Shown here piece after piece: positions 63,234 to 64,000 of a stretch of 64,000 nucleotides of DNA (position 1 is its first letter; every line of letters begins with the position of its first letter). Source of the DNA: Ruoffia halotolerans (GTDB taxonomy: Bacteria > Bacillota > Bacilli > Lactobacillales > Aerococcaceae). The stretch spans positions 62,001 through 126,000 of the forward strand of contig NZ_JACAOA010000003.1 of NCBI RefSeq assembly GCF_014049385.1. The letters run 5' to 3'. The translations under genes were made by a program, and so were the position numbers. The notes under the pieces were generated by a model. It was given only the letters and a program-made list of their open reading frames with translations. It did not search any database and was not told the DNA's origin.

Positions 63234-63262
63234 AAAGTACCCTAAACTAATAGGATACTTCG
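63234..63262 (-). terminator. Terminator downstream of the uidA pseudogene
   Basis: Stem gtaccct/aggatac with a short loop and TTTTT on the minus strand. Confidence 0.6.
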
Positions 63263-63270
63263 TTTAAAAT

Positions 63271-64000
63271 TCATTTAATATTTTCACAGCGGTCTTTTAA
63301 TTTATAAGCGACGCGTTTTGGTTGGCGTTGACGTGTGAATACACCTTTTTTATTTCCGTTCACTCGCATAAGGCCTTCAACAGTTTGGAAATCAGCAAAG
63401 TTCCAAATTTGCTCACCTTGGACCATTTCATAATCAGTAAACACGCGGTGATACATATCTAAGTATTCATCCTCGTATTGCTCTGCTCACATCACTGATG
63501 GAAGTTTTGATTCACCGATGTAATTATCTGTACCGTATTCAGTAAAGATCATTGGTTTATTTAAATCAAGTTCTCCCCAAGCATCCATCTCATCACGGAA
63601 TAGGCGTTCAGCATCTTCAAAGTCTGACCCACCTTTAACATACCAACCGTAGTAACGGTTCAGGCTTAGGAAATCAGCGTGGTGATAACATTTACATGCA
63701 TCTGGAGTTGAATACATAATTAAGGCAAATATACGTGGACGTTGTTGCGGACCATATTTGTGAGCTGCTTCAAATAATGGTCCGAAATATTCATTCGCTG
63801 CTTCTGTTGTTGTGCTTGGCTCATTCAGTAAGCTCCATGCAAAGACACTTGGGTGATTTTTATCACGTAAAATCTGTCTTGAATATCTTCAATATGGTTC
63901 TTTTGTAATTCATCTAGATTTGGAAGAGCTTCAAAGAAGTCAACGTCTGTACCTTGAGAAGCTGCTAAGAAGTTGACGATACCTTCTAAATTTAATAACT
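63271..64000 (-). pseudogene. uidA: Beta-glucuronidase (glycoside hydrolase family 2), inactivated, partial
   Basis: The 3' part of a GH2 beta-glucuronidase, entering from the right edge. The acid/base segment FAWSLLNEPSTTTEAANEYF (NEP) and nucleophile segment MIFTEYGTDNYIGESKLPSV (TEYG) are recognisable, as are GEQIWNFADFQTVEGLMRVN and KKGVFTRQRQPKRVAYKLKD near the end. Two lesions are visible: a frameshift around 63870, before the SVFAWS segment, and a TGA at 63487 where homologues have tryptophan (SVM-stop-AEQY). Other genes here end in TGA, so recoding is unlikely. It would have released glucuronic acid from glycosides. Confidence 0.85.

Noticed and set aside
63457-63490. TGA in uidA read as tryptophan or selenocysteine
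   Set aside because: Many intact genes in the window use TGA as stop, no SECIS-like hairpin follows, and the same gene carries an independent frameshift.

Overview
The window is AT-rich DNA of a low-GC Gram-positive bacterium, most likely a member of the Lactobacillales. The evidence is strong AGGAGG-type ribosome sites, frequent TTG/GTG starts, a CadD-type transporter, a divergent pdxR/pdxS pair, LysM and FMN-binding exported proteins, and phage and recombinase families typical of Firmicutes. I cannot fix the genus from sequence alone; an Aerococcaceae/Carnobacteriaceae-like bacterium is a guess.

Layout. 1-2.4 kb: a partial FAD-dependent oxidoreductase and a CadD-like cadmium transporter. 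2.4-9.2 kb: gene relics, an Rrf2 regulator with its quinone-reductase-like target gene, a pdxS/pdxR pair without pdxT, and a decayed IS30 element. 9.2-15.3 kb: DegV, a frameshifted TetR regulator and a divergent patatin-like lipase, a PvuRts1I-like modification-dependent endonuclease, an orphan SAM-I riboswitch, a nucleotidyltransferase and recombinase relics. 15.3-19.2 kb: a GNAT acetyltransferase, an Erm rRNA methyltransferase with an IAVV-type leader peptide, and an AlbA/Schlafen-type ATP-binding protein behind iterated repeats. 19.2-47.4 kb: a prophage-like element with three tandem large serine recombinases, a two-domain endolysin, holin, HK97-type head and packaging genes, a metK/methyltransferase pair and a replication module (sigma-like factor, DUF2800, DUF2815, family A polymerase, primase-helicase, VRR-NUC, SNF2 helicase), but no tail genes. 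47.6-52.2 kb: a type III restriction-modification operon. 52.5-57 kb: rlmD (rumA), a decayed DUF1538/P-II cluster and a second rlmD paralogue. 57-64 kb: a secreted tandem FMN-binding protein, an esterase/acyltransferase/zinc-ribbon membrane operon, a LysM protein and a uidA pseudogene.

The central observation is that the 3' end of rlmD at 52.47 kb, where the gene ends and the mobile DNA begins, recurs as short relics at about 15.3, 13.85 and 9.05 kb. Further relics encoding the same C-terminal H-V-E-x-V peptide lie at 11.98, 9.19 and 2.2 kb. This reads as an accretion island built by repeated serine-recombinase integration into rlmD. It carries restriction systems (type III and type IV-like), macrolide resistance and a phage-like element that could package DNA but encodes no tail. 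The tailless head module, joined to the lysis genes without a scar, is the best candidate for something unusual: either an old precise deletion or a capsid-forming satellite that relies on a helper for tails.
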